From Pelargonium nanum (Eukaryota; Streptophyta; Magnoliopsida; Geraniales; Geraniaceae): 25,447 bases of DNA. The notes below the pieces were generated by a model. That model made no database searches and was not told the origin of the DNA. It worked only from the letters and a program-made list of their open reading frames with translations. The stretch covers positions 1 through 25,447 of the forward strand of contig JAYMTF010001200.1 in the NCBI GenBank assembly GCA_036897485.1. Direction: 5' to 3'. Each line of letters begins with the position of its first letter. Within the stretch, counting starts at the first letter, position 1. Of the stretch, positions 1-9,575 are shown piece after piece. Made by a program: the position numbers and the translations under genes.

Positions 1-330
1 TTGTCTAAGGTATGAAACCGAAGATTCCATATAATATGCTCTTTTTAGGGTTTTGGAGGTTTCTAAGAGAAAGTTGATAAGCATTTCGGATTGTTTAGTC
101 TTTGTATGCGTGTTTCGAATACTTTGATAATTACACTTTGAACTAGTAATGAATTCTCAAATACTTTAATCACATAATAAATTTGTATATTAATAATAAT
201 AAACGTGTTTTCAATAAGTAAAGAGTACTTTTATAAGTCAATGTGTTATATTATACAATTACACACGTACAATCGAATCATACAGTAAAAACATACATTC
301 TCGAACTCAACAAAACTCAGCTTTCTCAAG
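1..330 (+). pseudogene. Stranded MBD gene 5' fragment (exon 1 end plus intron 1 start), module A
   Basis: The window begins inside TTGTCTAAG followed by a GT donor, matching the MBD exon 1 end TTGCCTAAG at 10611-10619. The next bases, including CTCTTTTTAGGGTTTTGG, match intron 1 at 10670-10688. After about 110 bp, similarity continues only with module B (about 4960-5330) and not with the real MBD intron. There is no CW or MBD exon downstream. Confidence 0.7.
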
Positions 331-404
331 AAATGAAAAAGCAACAAGAAGAAGGCGATAGAAATTGTTAAGTGCATGCATGCATTAGCTACACCATATT
401 CGAC

Positions 405-1820
405 TCAACTACGACCAAAACGTGCATGAATCCGTTCCAGAATAGGTGTCGTACAAGGACACTCCATCATGTTGTTTTCCACGTGGAGTTGATTGCAATC
501 CGAGCAAAGAACTTGATGCGCAAATGGCAAGTAAACAATTGTCCTTTCCTCGGATAGACACATCGCGCACTCCCGCTCTTGTAGTCTCGAACTCGTGCCA
601 CAACACCAGCCCTAGTTTCATGCTTTAGAGCCTCTATTGTCGAAGATTCGGCTTCTAGCTTCAGTTTCGCCAACTTTCTCTCAAGCTTCTCCTTCTCTTT
701 GCCGCGCTGCATAGCCCTCCCCGTCTCGTGTCTCGTTCGCTCTTCCACTTCTTTTTCCATTTCCCGAATCGCTTCTCTTTCTTGCTTTATCGACGCTAGT
801 TGTGCTCAAAGAGCTTCGGTCTTCGCTTCCTCTAGCCTCAATTTAGCCTGAAAAATAAAAACATAACAAAAAATTAATTAGCGTAATCACATCGAATTTT
901 GAAATGTAACTAAAATAATTGAATTCAACATATACCTCAATTTCGCTATGGTGATGTTGAGACTCGCTCATTTTTTCTTGCAGCCGAGTAGCTTTACTCT
1001 TTTCGGCCCGCACATCTTCCTGCAAGCGCTCCTTTAACCCCTCTAGCGCTCGAGTTTTAAGTAGCGTCTCTTGCTCTCTCTCCAGCATCTTTAAATATCT
1101 TCCCATAGCCTCTTTTGCCTGGATATGCATGCGCACTTTCCAACTCCTCGAGCTGGAGAGGGTTATCAACTTCGAGACTCCGGATGGACTCTTCGGCTTT
1201 TCCATGCTCATCTTCCGCGTCCCTCAACGCCATCTCCGCATCCGCCCCTCTTCAGGGACATCACCCTCGAGGCAACAGGATATTTCTCTTGCGTCTTCAA
1301 GCTCGCGAGCTTGTCCTTGTCGCGAATGAGGATGCGAGCCACTTGCATGACCTTGCCATTAGCCCACTGAGTCCAATACTGGCCGGAGCTTTGGCCTGGT
1401 TCCGCCACCGTGCACGCGAGCGTCACGTCCATGTCCCAAACTATCAGCCACCAATAAGCCTCAACGACGGTCAAAGATGGTCGAACCTCCATTAGGACGT
1501 TGACCATCTCGAGCACCGAGTAATTGGCCATGTGCTCCAAGCCGTTGAATATGTGATTGTCCACGACGATTTGGCCTTTCCTGAGGAAGGCCAAAGCGTC
1601 ACCGACTATATTCGAAACGACGTTTCTGGGGTGATAAAGGCTCGTTCACGACATGGTGGAAATGACGTGCAACTCGCCATGCCCCAAAGCCTTTAGTTTC
1701 TCAAATGCACTCTTAAAAATAGAGTGCATGTTTGAAACTAAAAGCCTCGTGGAGCTGTTGTGCGGTGGGCTCGAGCTCGTTCGCATGGGATGCGAATGAA
1801 AACGAGGATGTGCCCGCCAT
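405..1820 (-). pseudogene. RING E3 ligase pseudogene (tandem copy A of 5342-6794)
   Basis: It aligns along its length with the intact RING gene, including the intron (about 842-930). It retains MAGTSSFSF at the start, SVLEMVNVLMEVRPS, SLACTV-type and coiled-coil stretches, and an end reading RIHARFGRS. It cannot make the protein. The frame from the 1820 ATG stops after about 35 codons, further frame changes separate the blocks 1208-1594, 843-1211 and 467-760, and the RING itself is damaged: PCAH has become PFAH and CPSC has become CPC. Upstream relics corresponding to the copy B 5' exons remain at 2020-2056, 3066-3146 and 3557-3562. Confidence 0.88.
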
Positions 1821-2019
1821 TTATGCGTTGCAAGATGGAGAAGTCTTTAACTAATAATTAAATTACAAAATTGAAATTAGATAAAACTGAACCAAAATAA
1901 ATTAATTATGACCTAAAATGTGGATTTTTTCGAGTTTTCGACCAAAATTAAAAATTTGAAATGAAAAGATACTAATCTAAATGCAAACACAATTAATTAA
2001 AGGAGACACCGGTATGTAC

Positions 2020-3725
2020 CTTCGAGTGAAAGCAATAGTCCCCAAAAAATAGTTCCCTACATCAAGAGCATTCGAATTAATGAGAAATTCATAAATTAAT
2101 TAAACAACACAAATTTGAATGTTTGTACTTTATATACTAACTATTCAAATAAAAACAGTTGTGCATATATAATTAGAAAAAACAATAAAACTCAAAATTA
2201 GATTGAGAAATGACCATGAAAAGTAACTTGATTTTTAAAATGATTAGATCTAGCTAGCAAGATAAAAAATAAAAAAAAACTCTCACAAAATGAATGGTTT
2301 GAGAGTCATTACCTTTCTTATTTGCTAACACTCAGAAACAAAAATGAAAGTACAAGTTTTCTTTGATTGTTTTGGTGTGTGTCACTCACTAACTTTAACA
2401 CTCTATATATAATAATTTTATCGGACACCAACCAGCTACTCTGGTTAGGTGTTTAATACATTTTCTTTCTTTTTGACTAACCATGGTTACCAATAACATT
2501 AATATTCTAGTATATAGAAATATAATTTTGTAGAAGAAACAAAATTAATTTGATTATCATCCAATGCATGTTGAATTCCATTTTATAGTAAAAAATAATA
2601 TCATAGAGGAAACACTATTAAATCAAATTCAGCATTAATATATATTCATCCCCTTAACCCTATTATATAATGATGCATGTTTTACTTTATAATTTTGGGA
2701 AATCACATTAAAAGTTTTTACAAGGTACCATAAAATTAAATACATTTAATTGTCTTGTAGTTTTGGTTATTTGTATCAAATTCATATATTTTTCTTTTAT
2801 TTAGGTAAAACATAATGACAATTTTTACAAGGCAAAAAGTATTTGATATTTTCTTCCATGTATAAATGGGACTAAGAATCTAAAATTGATGAATGGAACA
2901 AAAGAAAAATACAATGTATTTGTAAACATATGACACAACCTGTCAACTTTTTTCACAAAATAATATATTTATATATCTTTCAAAAAAAATATGTTCATAT
3001 AAAAAATTTACTGAATCAATAGAAAACATTTTAGAAAAGAAATAGAATTAATATAGAAATATTACCTCTTGACTCAATTTTAATCTCTCTGACGAAGGCA
3101 ATACATTCATCCCTTTCATAAAGAGACCTGTATTAGCTATTTTCACCTGTAAATATATTAACAATGAAAACAAAAATTATTTATCAAGTGCATAAATTGA
3201 ATCTAGATTAGAATGTTGATAGACTAGAGATGCTTAACGGGGTCAAGAATTATTTGAATTGCATCAAGCTAGACCGGAGATTAAAATAATTAAACTTTTG
3301 ATCGAACCGGACCATTATTCATTCTTCAACTATAGATTTGTTCGTGAAAAAAAAAACATGCATAAGATCTAATTTCAATAAGAAAAGCTCAGGTCATATA
3401 TATATATATTTTTTTTTTACCAAAGCATAGATCATCTCGTAAATTTTACTAATTTTCAACACACACAAAAATATACGCATATTAATAAGCAGATGATATA
3501 GTGGTTATGAAAATAATGAAATTTGAAAAGTTGAGAGAGATTACATAACAACGTACCTTCATATGTAATAATTGATAGACCGAATATTTCTTTCAAATAC
3601 TAATATCGAACTCACCAATTAATATCTAACCTACTCTTAGAAATCTCAAAACTAAATACAATATTAGAGCCTTTGGGGACCTCAACCCAAAAATGACGGC
3701 CGCCAAAAACCCTAATCCTAAGTTG
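2020..3725 (-). pseudogene. 5' exon relics of the copy A RING gene
   Basis: Three segments with consensus splice borders match the upstream exons of copy B: 2020-2056 (GTIFWGLLLSLE), 3066-3146 (VKIANTGLFMKGMNVLPSSERLKLSQE) and 3557-about 3725 ending in ATGAAG. The 6-base net difference across the two internal exons keeps frame between copies. The next junction (acceptor at about 1851, 30 bases before ATG instead of 32) is out of frame with MAGTSS. Introns between them align to copy B intron sequence with many small indels. Confidence 0.55.
2380..2500 (-). repeat. Single foldback-arm copy in module A
   Basis: It shares TGTGTCACTCACTAACTT, a TATA-like stretch, GGACACCAACCAGC and a CCATGGTTACC end with the copy B arms, but it has no inverted partner beside it. 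This suggests that the palindrome in copy B formed after, or was lost from, the copy A lineage. Confidence 0.55.
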
Positions 3726-4837
3726 TGATGTATTCCTCGAACACAACTAAGATATTTATAGGCAAAATTGTATCAGATATAATGCGACGAGATATAAATT
3801 TACTCGAGAAATTACGAGTAAATATCGTGAGAAACATAGATTTATTCTAGAACATTACCATAAAAATCAAACAAATTATTTGAAATGACACGTCACTCAA
3901 GTACATTGTCATAACAAACACGCGTCGGAATTGAATTGGCTACACAATGACATGTCAAGCGTTTATTGGTAAATTCAATCAAGAACACGTAGCAAGAGAA
4001 AATAACTAATATTAGGGATTATTTTGCAATTAATATATACTTTCTTTATGATAAGACAAACCCCATTAAATATAAAGAATTACAAAAGGCACCACAAAAC
4101 TTCATAATAACACATTAACCTCGTAACATATAGGTATCAACATAATCGACCAGTTTATATGTTGTGTCACTCAAATCCAAACTTAGAGAGGAAAATGGAG
4201 TCCACATTTCAACCAAAAACTGATCGATGCTGCCATTGTCGTCTTCTTTTGGGTCTTTTCTTGAGGACTTTGTTTTTATGGCAATCGCTACAAGGGTTTT
4301 ATTCATCTCAACAATATTAAATTCATTCGAAAAATAATATGATGGAGACGTGATTTATTACAATAATAATAAAATAATTTATATGGCAATGCCACATCGC
4401 CACATTGTTTAGGTGTGTATTGTCATAATAAAAATGCATTAAAAATTAATTGGCGATGCTCTGCGCACCTATTATTAGTTTTAATAAAAGACGCGTGATA
4501 AAGTGAAATAAAGTTAAAATTAGTGACTCATAAACTCCATCCAACACAAATGTTTTTATACAAAAAAGCACCATATAAACTTGATATAACACTTTGGCCT
4601 GCGAAATAGTAGAATCCACAAAAATCAACTATCATTTATGTTGTGACACTCAAATCCAGAATCAGTAGGAAAATGGTCCACGTTTTAATCAGAAACTGAT
4701 GATTCCATTGTCGTTTTTGCTTACTATTTGACCTTTTTTGAGGACTCTTGTCTTTTATGGCAATTTTACAAAGCCTTAATATCAGCAACACAACTAACGG
4801 TTCTAAAGGAAAAGCGTTGTGAAAGAGCAACAAAAGC
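3726..4837. other. Divergent intergenic promoter region, module A to B, with internal tandem duplication
   Basis: This stretch has no gene. It aligns with 9576-10565 (shared pieces include ACACGCGTCG, ACATGTCAAGCG and ACACGTAGCAAG). A promoter-proximal block is doubled inside it: about 4070-4310 and about 4530-4765 both contain CACTCAAATCCA, GGAAAATGG, an AAACTGAT element, CCATTGTCGT and TTTTATGGCAAT. The two short minus-strand frames here encode AT-biased peptides without family features and I do not call them genes. Confidence 0.6.
3753..3760 (-). promoter_or_regulatory. TATA box, copy A RING promoter
   Basis: TATAAATATC reads on the minus strand in the block matching the copy B promoter at 9568-9575. 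It is preserved although the gene below it is dead. Confidence 0.4.
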
Positions 4838-5330
4838 ATGACGACGAGTCTATCATAACGAAACCGTTGTCTAAAGTGTGAAGTGGATCCCAAATTTGAT
4901 TGGCTCTTAAGATTCCATATAATCTGCTCGATTTAGGATTTTGGAGTTTTTTCAGGTGAAAGTCGGTGAGCGCTTCAAATTGTTCAGTGTTAAATAATAC
5001 TCTAGGCTTAAGTTTTTTATGTTATGGACTGATTTCAAGATTAACAAATGAAATTTTATTGTTATGTTATATTGTAGGTAAAGTACATAACTTTGTGTAT
5101 ACTTGAACTTTGAATACTATGATAATGAATTTTTCGATAGACAAGGGAATTTTGTCTTTTTGAATATGCTTTAATCATCAAATTCTTTATATTAATAATA
5201 ATGAGTGTGTTACAATACAATTACATGTACAATTGAATTATACATAAAAATCGTACATTGTCGACTATACAAATTTAAGACGATTCAAGAAAGAAAAAAA
5301 GAAAACAAGAAGACCTTGACGGGGAACATG
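4838..5330 (+). pseudogene. Stranded MBD gene 5' fragment, module B
   Basis: ATGACGACGAGT at 4838 parallels the MBD start ATGACGATGGTG at 10566, and AACCGTTGTCTAAAG parallels its exon end. The frame stops after six codons (M T T S L S stop). Intron-like sequence follows to about 5000, similar to 10640-10740, then sequence shared with module A up to the RING 3' end. It is a duplication remnant, not a gene. Confidence 0.7.
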
Positions 5331-5341
5331 GCTACACCGAC

Positions 5342-6794
5342 TCAACTGCGACCAAAATGTGCGTGAATTCGCTGCTGGATCGGTGTCCTACAAGAAGGGC
5401 ACTCTGTCATGTATTCCACATGAAGTTGATTGCAATTTGAGCAAAGAACTTGATGCGCACATGGCAGGAAAACAATTTCCCGTTCCTCGGATAGGCACAT
5501 CACGCACTCTCGCTCTTGTCTTAGTCGCAACCTTGCCTCATTTGGGTCGACGTGACTAGAACTCGTGCTACAACTAGCTCTAGTTCCGTGCTTGAGAGCC
5601 TCTATTTTGGAAGATTCCGATGCTAGCTTCAGTCTCGCTAGCTTCCTTTCAAGCTTTTCCTTCTCTTGGGCGTATTGCTCCATAGCCCTATGCGTCTCTC
5701 GTCTCGTTCGCTCCTCCTCTTCTCTTTCCATTTCCTGTATCGCCTCTCGTTCTCGCCTGATCGACGCTAGTTGTGCTCGAAGAGCTTCGGTCTCTGCTTC
5801 TTCTTGCCTCAGTCTAGCCTGAAAAAAGAAAGCATAACATAAAATAAGCTAAAATCACATCAAACTTTGAAATGTAACGAAAATAACTGAATTCAACATA
5901 TACCTCAATTTCGCTATGCCGATGCTGAGACTTGGTCAAACTTTCTTGCAGCCGACTAGTTTTCTTCTTTTCACCTTGTGCACCTTGCTCCAAACGCTCC
6001 TTTAACCTCTCCAGTGCGAGACCTTTCATTAGGGTCTCGTGCTCTCTCTCCCGCATCGTTGAATATCGGGCCCGAGCTTCCTCTGCCTCGAGCCTGGCCT
6101 TTTCTAGCTCGTCCCGTTGGAGAGGGTTTTTCACCTGGAGGGTCCGGATGGACTCTTCGGTTCTCGCTTGCACGCCTTTCGCATCCCCCAAGGCGGCCTC
6201 CATATCCGCGAGCCTCTTCGTGATCCTCAACCGCGTGGCAATAGGATCTTTCTCTTCCTTTTCCTCTTCGGTCCTCAGGGTCGCCAACTTGTCCCGGTCC
6301 CGGATGAGGATGCGAGCGACGTGCATGATCTTGTCATGGGCCCACCGAGTCCAATCCTCGGGGGAGCTCCGGCCAGGCTTCGCCGCCGTGCACGCCAGCG
6401 ACACGTCCATGTCCGAGACTATGAGCAGCCACATAGCCTCGGAGGCCGTAAACGATGGTTTGACCTCAATGAGGACGTTGACCATCTCGAGGACCATATA
6501 GCCGGCTATTTTTTCGAGGTCGCCGAATATGTGGTCCTCGTCGACGCTTTGTTTTTTCTGTAGAAAAACTAAAGCGTCGTCGACCAAATTCGAAACGACG
6601 TCTGTCCCGGGGCGGTAGAGGCTGCCCCGGGACATGGCGGCGACGGCAGCGTCTTCCCCGTAGCCGTGCGCCGTCAGCTTCTCAAGTGCACTCTGGAATA
6701 TAGAGTGCAAGTTCGAAACCAAGAGCCCATGCAGCTGACGTGTCATGGGATCATCCATGCACGACGTGAACGAGAATGACGAAGAACCGGCCAT
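5342..6794 (-). CDS. RING-type E3 ubiquitin ligase of the MIP1/RF298 family (short form), core two exons
   Basis: Exons 6794-5904 and 5818-5342 are separated by an 85-bp intron with a GT donor at 5903-5902 and AG acceptor at 5820-5819. They join in phase 0 to encode 455 residues from MAGSSSFSF. Residues about 10-115 hold the plant-specific N-terminal module of this family (LEKLTAHGYGEDAA, VVSNLVDDALVFL, YMVLEMVNVLIEVKPSF, MWLLIVSDMDVSLAC). Residues about 170-360 are charged coiled coil. Residues 402-440 form a complete C3HC4 RING: C-x2-C, PCAHQVLCSNC, CPSC. Relatives such as MIP1, RF298 and RF4 run to 700-820 residues, so this is a short version. It probably transfers ubiquitin to partners recruited by the coiled coil; substrates are unknown. 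Extra in-frame 5' exons may extend it (see 7014-7049, 9002-9077, 9367-9372). A decayed tandem copy lies at 405-1820. Confidence 0.87.
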
Positions 6795-7013
6795 ATGTAT
6801 GGATTGGTTAATGTTGGGGTCTTTATCTGGAAATCAAATCACCATACTGATTTCACGTACACAATTAAATATAATAATAATCTATTTTTTTGTTCAAAAT
6901 GAGACTAATTAAAATGAAAATATACTTGATTTATATTCTCATATTTCAAAAAAAAAAAAAAACAAATTTTCGAGCACTAGAAATTCAATTCAAGGAGTGA
7001 TAAATATATGTAC

Positions 7014-7049
7014 CTTCGAGTGAGAGCAACAATCTCCAAAAATAGGCAC
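7014..7049 (-). CDS. Possible upstream coding micro-exon of the RING gene
   Basis: A 36-bp segment is bounded by TAG acceptor (7052-7050) and GT donor (7013-7012). Joined to the 9002-9077 exon (phase 1) and to an extended exon starting at 6826 after a CAG acceptor, it keeps an open frame reading GAYFWRLLLSLEDKDPNINQSIHMAGSSS into the RING protein. The tandem copy has the matching segment at 2020-2056. It could equally be a 5'UTR exon, because MAGSSS at 6794 is itself a good start. Confidence 0.4.
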
Positions 7050-7644
7050 CTACATGTTGAGTGTTCGGAATAATTAGAATTTTATAATTTGAAAAGTAAC
7101 AAGTTGAACGTTAATTAAGAAGAAAAAAAGGTGAACTTTACAAAAAAAGAAGAAGACATAATATTGATCAGTAACCAGATCTGTTCGAATATAAAATAAT
7201 CCGAACTAGATTTTGTGATTCTCACATCAAATAGTGACTGAAAATCGCCGTTCTGATTGATTGTTCAGTAGAAATCATAAAAATTGAAAAGAACAAACAC
7301 GAAACCAGTAAAGCACAAAAATGATTGTGTATCAATACAGTAATCAAATAATTAGTGTTACACAACACAGCACAACAAAGAAAATCCCAATTCTCATGAA
7401 AAGACCATGGAAAATGACATGGTACCTTAAACAATAAGATCAAGCTAGTAAAATGTTATGGGATGATATTTTTTAATGCCCAATTCTCATGAAATATGGG
7501 ACAAAGAAAACCCAAAAAGATGTAATTCAGAGAAACAATTACATCAACAAGAACGAAAAAGAGAGAAATAGAACTGAAATTGTTAGAGCAAACAACACCC
7601 AAAACAAAATCTCTAATGGAAGGATAGAAAATTAGACAAAAATT

Positions 7645-7863
7645 TCATTACCCTTCTTATTTGCTATGTGTCACTCACTAACTTCTCTCTCTATTTATAG
7701 TACTTTTTCGTGGATAGCAACCCACCACTGTGGTTAATTGTTTACACCATTTCTCTTTTTAGGTAAACAATTAACCATAGTGGTTGGTTGCTGTCCGCGA
7801 AAAGTATTATAAACAGAGAGAGCAAGTTAGTGAGTGACACACAACAAATAAGAAGGATAATGA
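7645..7863. repeat. Near-palindromic foldback: two inverted arms of about 100 bp
   Basis: The left arm (7645-7748) and right arm (7762-7863) are near-identical reverse complements around a spacer of about 13 bp. Both arms contain the shared words AACAATTAACCA, TTAGTGAGTGACAC and a TATA-like core on the strand pointing outward. It lies within intron 2 of the extended RING gene model, so a long transcript would fold into a hairpin of about 100 bp. No clear target-site duplication was seen. Related single-arm copies occur at about 2380-2500 (left-arm orientation) and 8697-8790 (right-arm orientation). Confidence 0.85.
7692..7699 (-). promoter_or_regulatory. TATA-like box in the left arm of the foldback
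   Basis: TATAAATA followed by GAGAG reads on the minus strand, 0.9 kb above the MAGSSS start. It could drive a shorter RING transcript. The sequence is repeated in inverted orientation at about 7808-7814 on the plus strand, so it may simply be part of the repeat. Confidence 0.35.
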
Positions 7864-7867
7864 ATTT

Positions 7868-7990
7868 TTTTTACAAGATGATGTGATGACGGGACAACTT
7901 ATGCGGTGATGACATAGTCTTTTTTGTACAAATTAACCATAGTGTTTTTTTGTACAAGATGACGCGACAATCTACGCGACGAATACATAT
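7868..7990 (+). repeat. Short degenerate direct repeats beside the foldback
   Basis: Two units sharing TTTTTTACAAGATGA/TGTACAAGATGACGCG and a following GACAAYYTAYGCG block start near 7868 and 7945. Further weak relatives appear near 8185 and 8884. They have no coding content and occur in the part of the intron that copy A lacks. Confidence 0.45.
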
Positions 7991-8101
7991 TTTAATAGTT
8001 TATAATTAATTTTAATGAATAACAATCCGACGTATATGATACTGGCTACCACATTCTCATGAAATTCTGGTGCGGAGTGCCCGATTTATAAGACATATTG
8101 T

Positions 8102-8110
8102 ACACGTGGC
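8102..8110 (+). promoter_or_regulatory. Perfect ABRE/G-box ACACGTGGC
   Basis: ACACGTGGC is the canonical abscisic-acid response element core with G-box CACGTG. It lies in the copy B specific part of the RING upstream region, 1.3 kb above the MAGSSS start. Single motifs of this type occur by chance, so a role is only possible. Confidence 0.3.
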
Positions 8111-8696
8111 GAGTTGTGATTCAGTCAATTCATTAATATAATATTAATTTGATGTGTTATGTCTCATTTATTGATACATTATTTTTTTACAATTATTTTG
8201 TACAAAATTTGAGACATATAGCATTTGTGTTGTGAAGAAACGAAATTGATTTAATTATCATCCAATGAATGGTAGATTCCATTTGAGAGTAATAATTAAT
8301 TATACCCCAGAGGAAACAAATTAAATCAAATTCACCATTAATATCTATTCACCCCCTTGTCCCTTGGTGAGTGTACTTAGAAAAATTCAATTAGTCTCCT
8401 TCTATAATTTCCAATTACCCATTAGGAAAAATATATGTGCAAAACCATGGACTAGAAAAAAATCCACAATTTATTTTCAAATCTCATGGGCTCTATTTTA
8501 CTAAAAGCAATTTTATTTTTCTTTATAATGTTGATCTTAATAATTTTGGGAAATCCCATTAGGAGTTTTTACAAGGTATCATAAGATTAAATACATTTAA
8601 TTGTCTACTAGTTTTGGTTATTTGTATCAAATTCATATTATTTATCCTCTTACAACAATATTTATTACTATTAAATAGAATATTGATGTTTTTATT

Positions 8697-8790
8697 GACC
8701 ATGGTTACCTAAAAAGAAAGAGAAATGTAGTAAACACCTAACCAAAAGAGTTGATTCTTGTCCGCAAAAAGTATATTATACAGAAAGAGT
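8697..8790 (+). repeat. Third, degenerate copy of the foldback arm
   Basis: The sequence starting CCATGGTTACC, followed by AAACACCTAACC and TTGTCCGCAAAAAGTAT, matches the right arm at 7762-7835 in direct orientation. It also matches the copy A segment at about 2390-2490 in inverse orientation. It sits between stretches that align to copy A without it (2790 to 8640, and 2838 to 8826), so it looks like an extra insertion or rearranged piece in copy B. Confidence 0.6.
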
Positions 8791-9001
8791 TAAAATAAAA
8801 TCGTTACAATGCAACAAATTAATATTTGATATTTTCTTCCATTTATAAATGGTAGAAAGTTTTCAAAATTAATGAATGAAATTTTTTTACAAATAGTGCG
8901 AGGACGTCGAAACAATTATTGAAATTAGAATGGATGAAATGATATTATAGGAATACAAATTATTTTAAAATAAAAATAGAATTGATGTAAAAATATATTA
9001 C

Positions 9002-9077
9002 CTTTTAATTTTAATCTTTCTGATGAAGGCAATACATTCATTCCTTTCACAAAGAAACCTGTATTAGCTATTTTCAC
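9002..9077 (-). CDS. Possible upstream coding exon of the RING gene (VKIANTGFFVKGMNVLPSSER)
   Basis: A 76-bp exon lies between a CAG acceptor (9080-9078) and a GT donor (9001-9000). It encodes VKIANTGFFVKGMNVLPSSERLKLK. The copy A counterpart at 3066-3146 encodes VKIANTGLFMKGMNVLPSSERLKLSQE. I do not recognise this peptide in any family. Splicing it to 7014-7049 and 6826 onward keeps frame with the RING protein, giving 505 residues in total. It is either a lineage-specific N-terminus or a conserved untranslated exon. Confidence 0.4.
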
Positions 9078-9366
9078 CTGTAAATATATCAACAATGTAA
9101 AAACAATTATTTTCTCAAGTGCATGTGTAAATTGTTGATAATTTAAATCAGTTTGTACATTAAACACACAATATCTTATACAATTAAATTAAAATCCATA
9201 CAAGTTCAAAAATAAAATCAAAATGCATAAAAAAAATTAATAAAAATTATTAACTAAAAATAATAGACATTTGATATAGGAGTTCTTAAAAAATAACAAA
9301 ATTCTTGGTTCAAAAACAAATAATAATAAAATTCTAGAATTTAAAAGTGATTACACAACTACATAC

Positions 9367-9540
9367 CTTCATTTGGAAGAGCTGATGTTTGATGTAAAAC
9401 CGAAGATTTATTCTAGATATTGATAAAGAACACACCGAATTTTTAATCTACTCTTAAAAATATCGAAACAAAATTCAACATTAGAGGCTTCGGGACTGCA
9501 ACCCAGAAACGAAGGCGGCCGAAAACCCTAATCCTAAGCA
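9367..9540 (-). other. Putative first exon of the RING transcript, with ATGAAG at its 3' end
   Basis: The segment runs from a predicted start site about 30 bp below the TATA box at 9568-9575 to a GT donor at 9366-9365. Its last six bases, 9372-9367, read ATG AAG and would supply MK ahead of VKIANTG if the upstream exons are coding. The equivalent in copy A is about 3557-3725. The start site is inferred from TATA spacing only. Confidence 0.4.
9523..9531. promoter_or_regulatory. Telo-box AAACCCTAA near the RING 5' end, copy B
   Basis: AAACCCTAA just downstream of the predicted start site matches the plant telo-box, typical of 5' regions of housekeeping and growth genes. The copy A equivalent is 3707-3715, inside the same conserved block with CGGCCG beside it. 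Confidence 0.45.
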
Positions 9541-9567
9541 GTGATGTATTCACCGAGCAAAAATAAG

Positions 9568-9575
9568 AATTTATA
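9568..9575 (-). promoter_or_regulatory. TATA box for the long RING transcript, copy B
   Basis: TATAAATT reads on the minus strand. The equivalent copy A site has TATAAATATC (3751-3760), and both sit about 40-50 bp before a shared GGCGGCC/telo-box segment. It would place a start near 9540. Confidence 0.45.

Noticed and set aside
1115-1495. Plus-strand open frames over the RING pseudogene
   Set aside because: They are antisense shadows of the old coding exon, with no recognisable domain.
4115-4893. Minus-strand frames of 63 and 85 codons
   Set aside because: They fall in the repeated promoter block. The frames differ between copies and no family is recognised; the block is better read as regulatory or neutral duplicate.
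5932-6563. Plus-strand open frames of 148-189 codons over the RING gene
   Set aside because: They are shadows of the GC-richer minus-strand coding exon, which has clear family motifs. Their own peptides are low-complexity Ser/Arg or Pro/Arg.
7805-7860. Independent plus-strand gene driven by the right-arm TATA
   Set aside because: There is no open frame or splice structure downstream. The TATA is explained as the mirror copy in the foldback.
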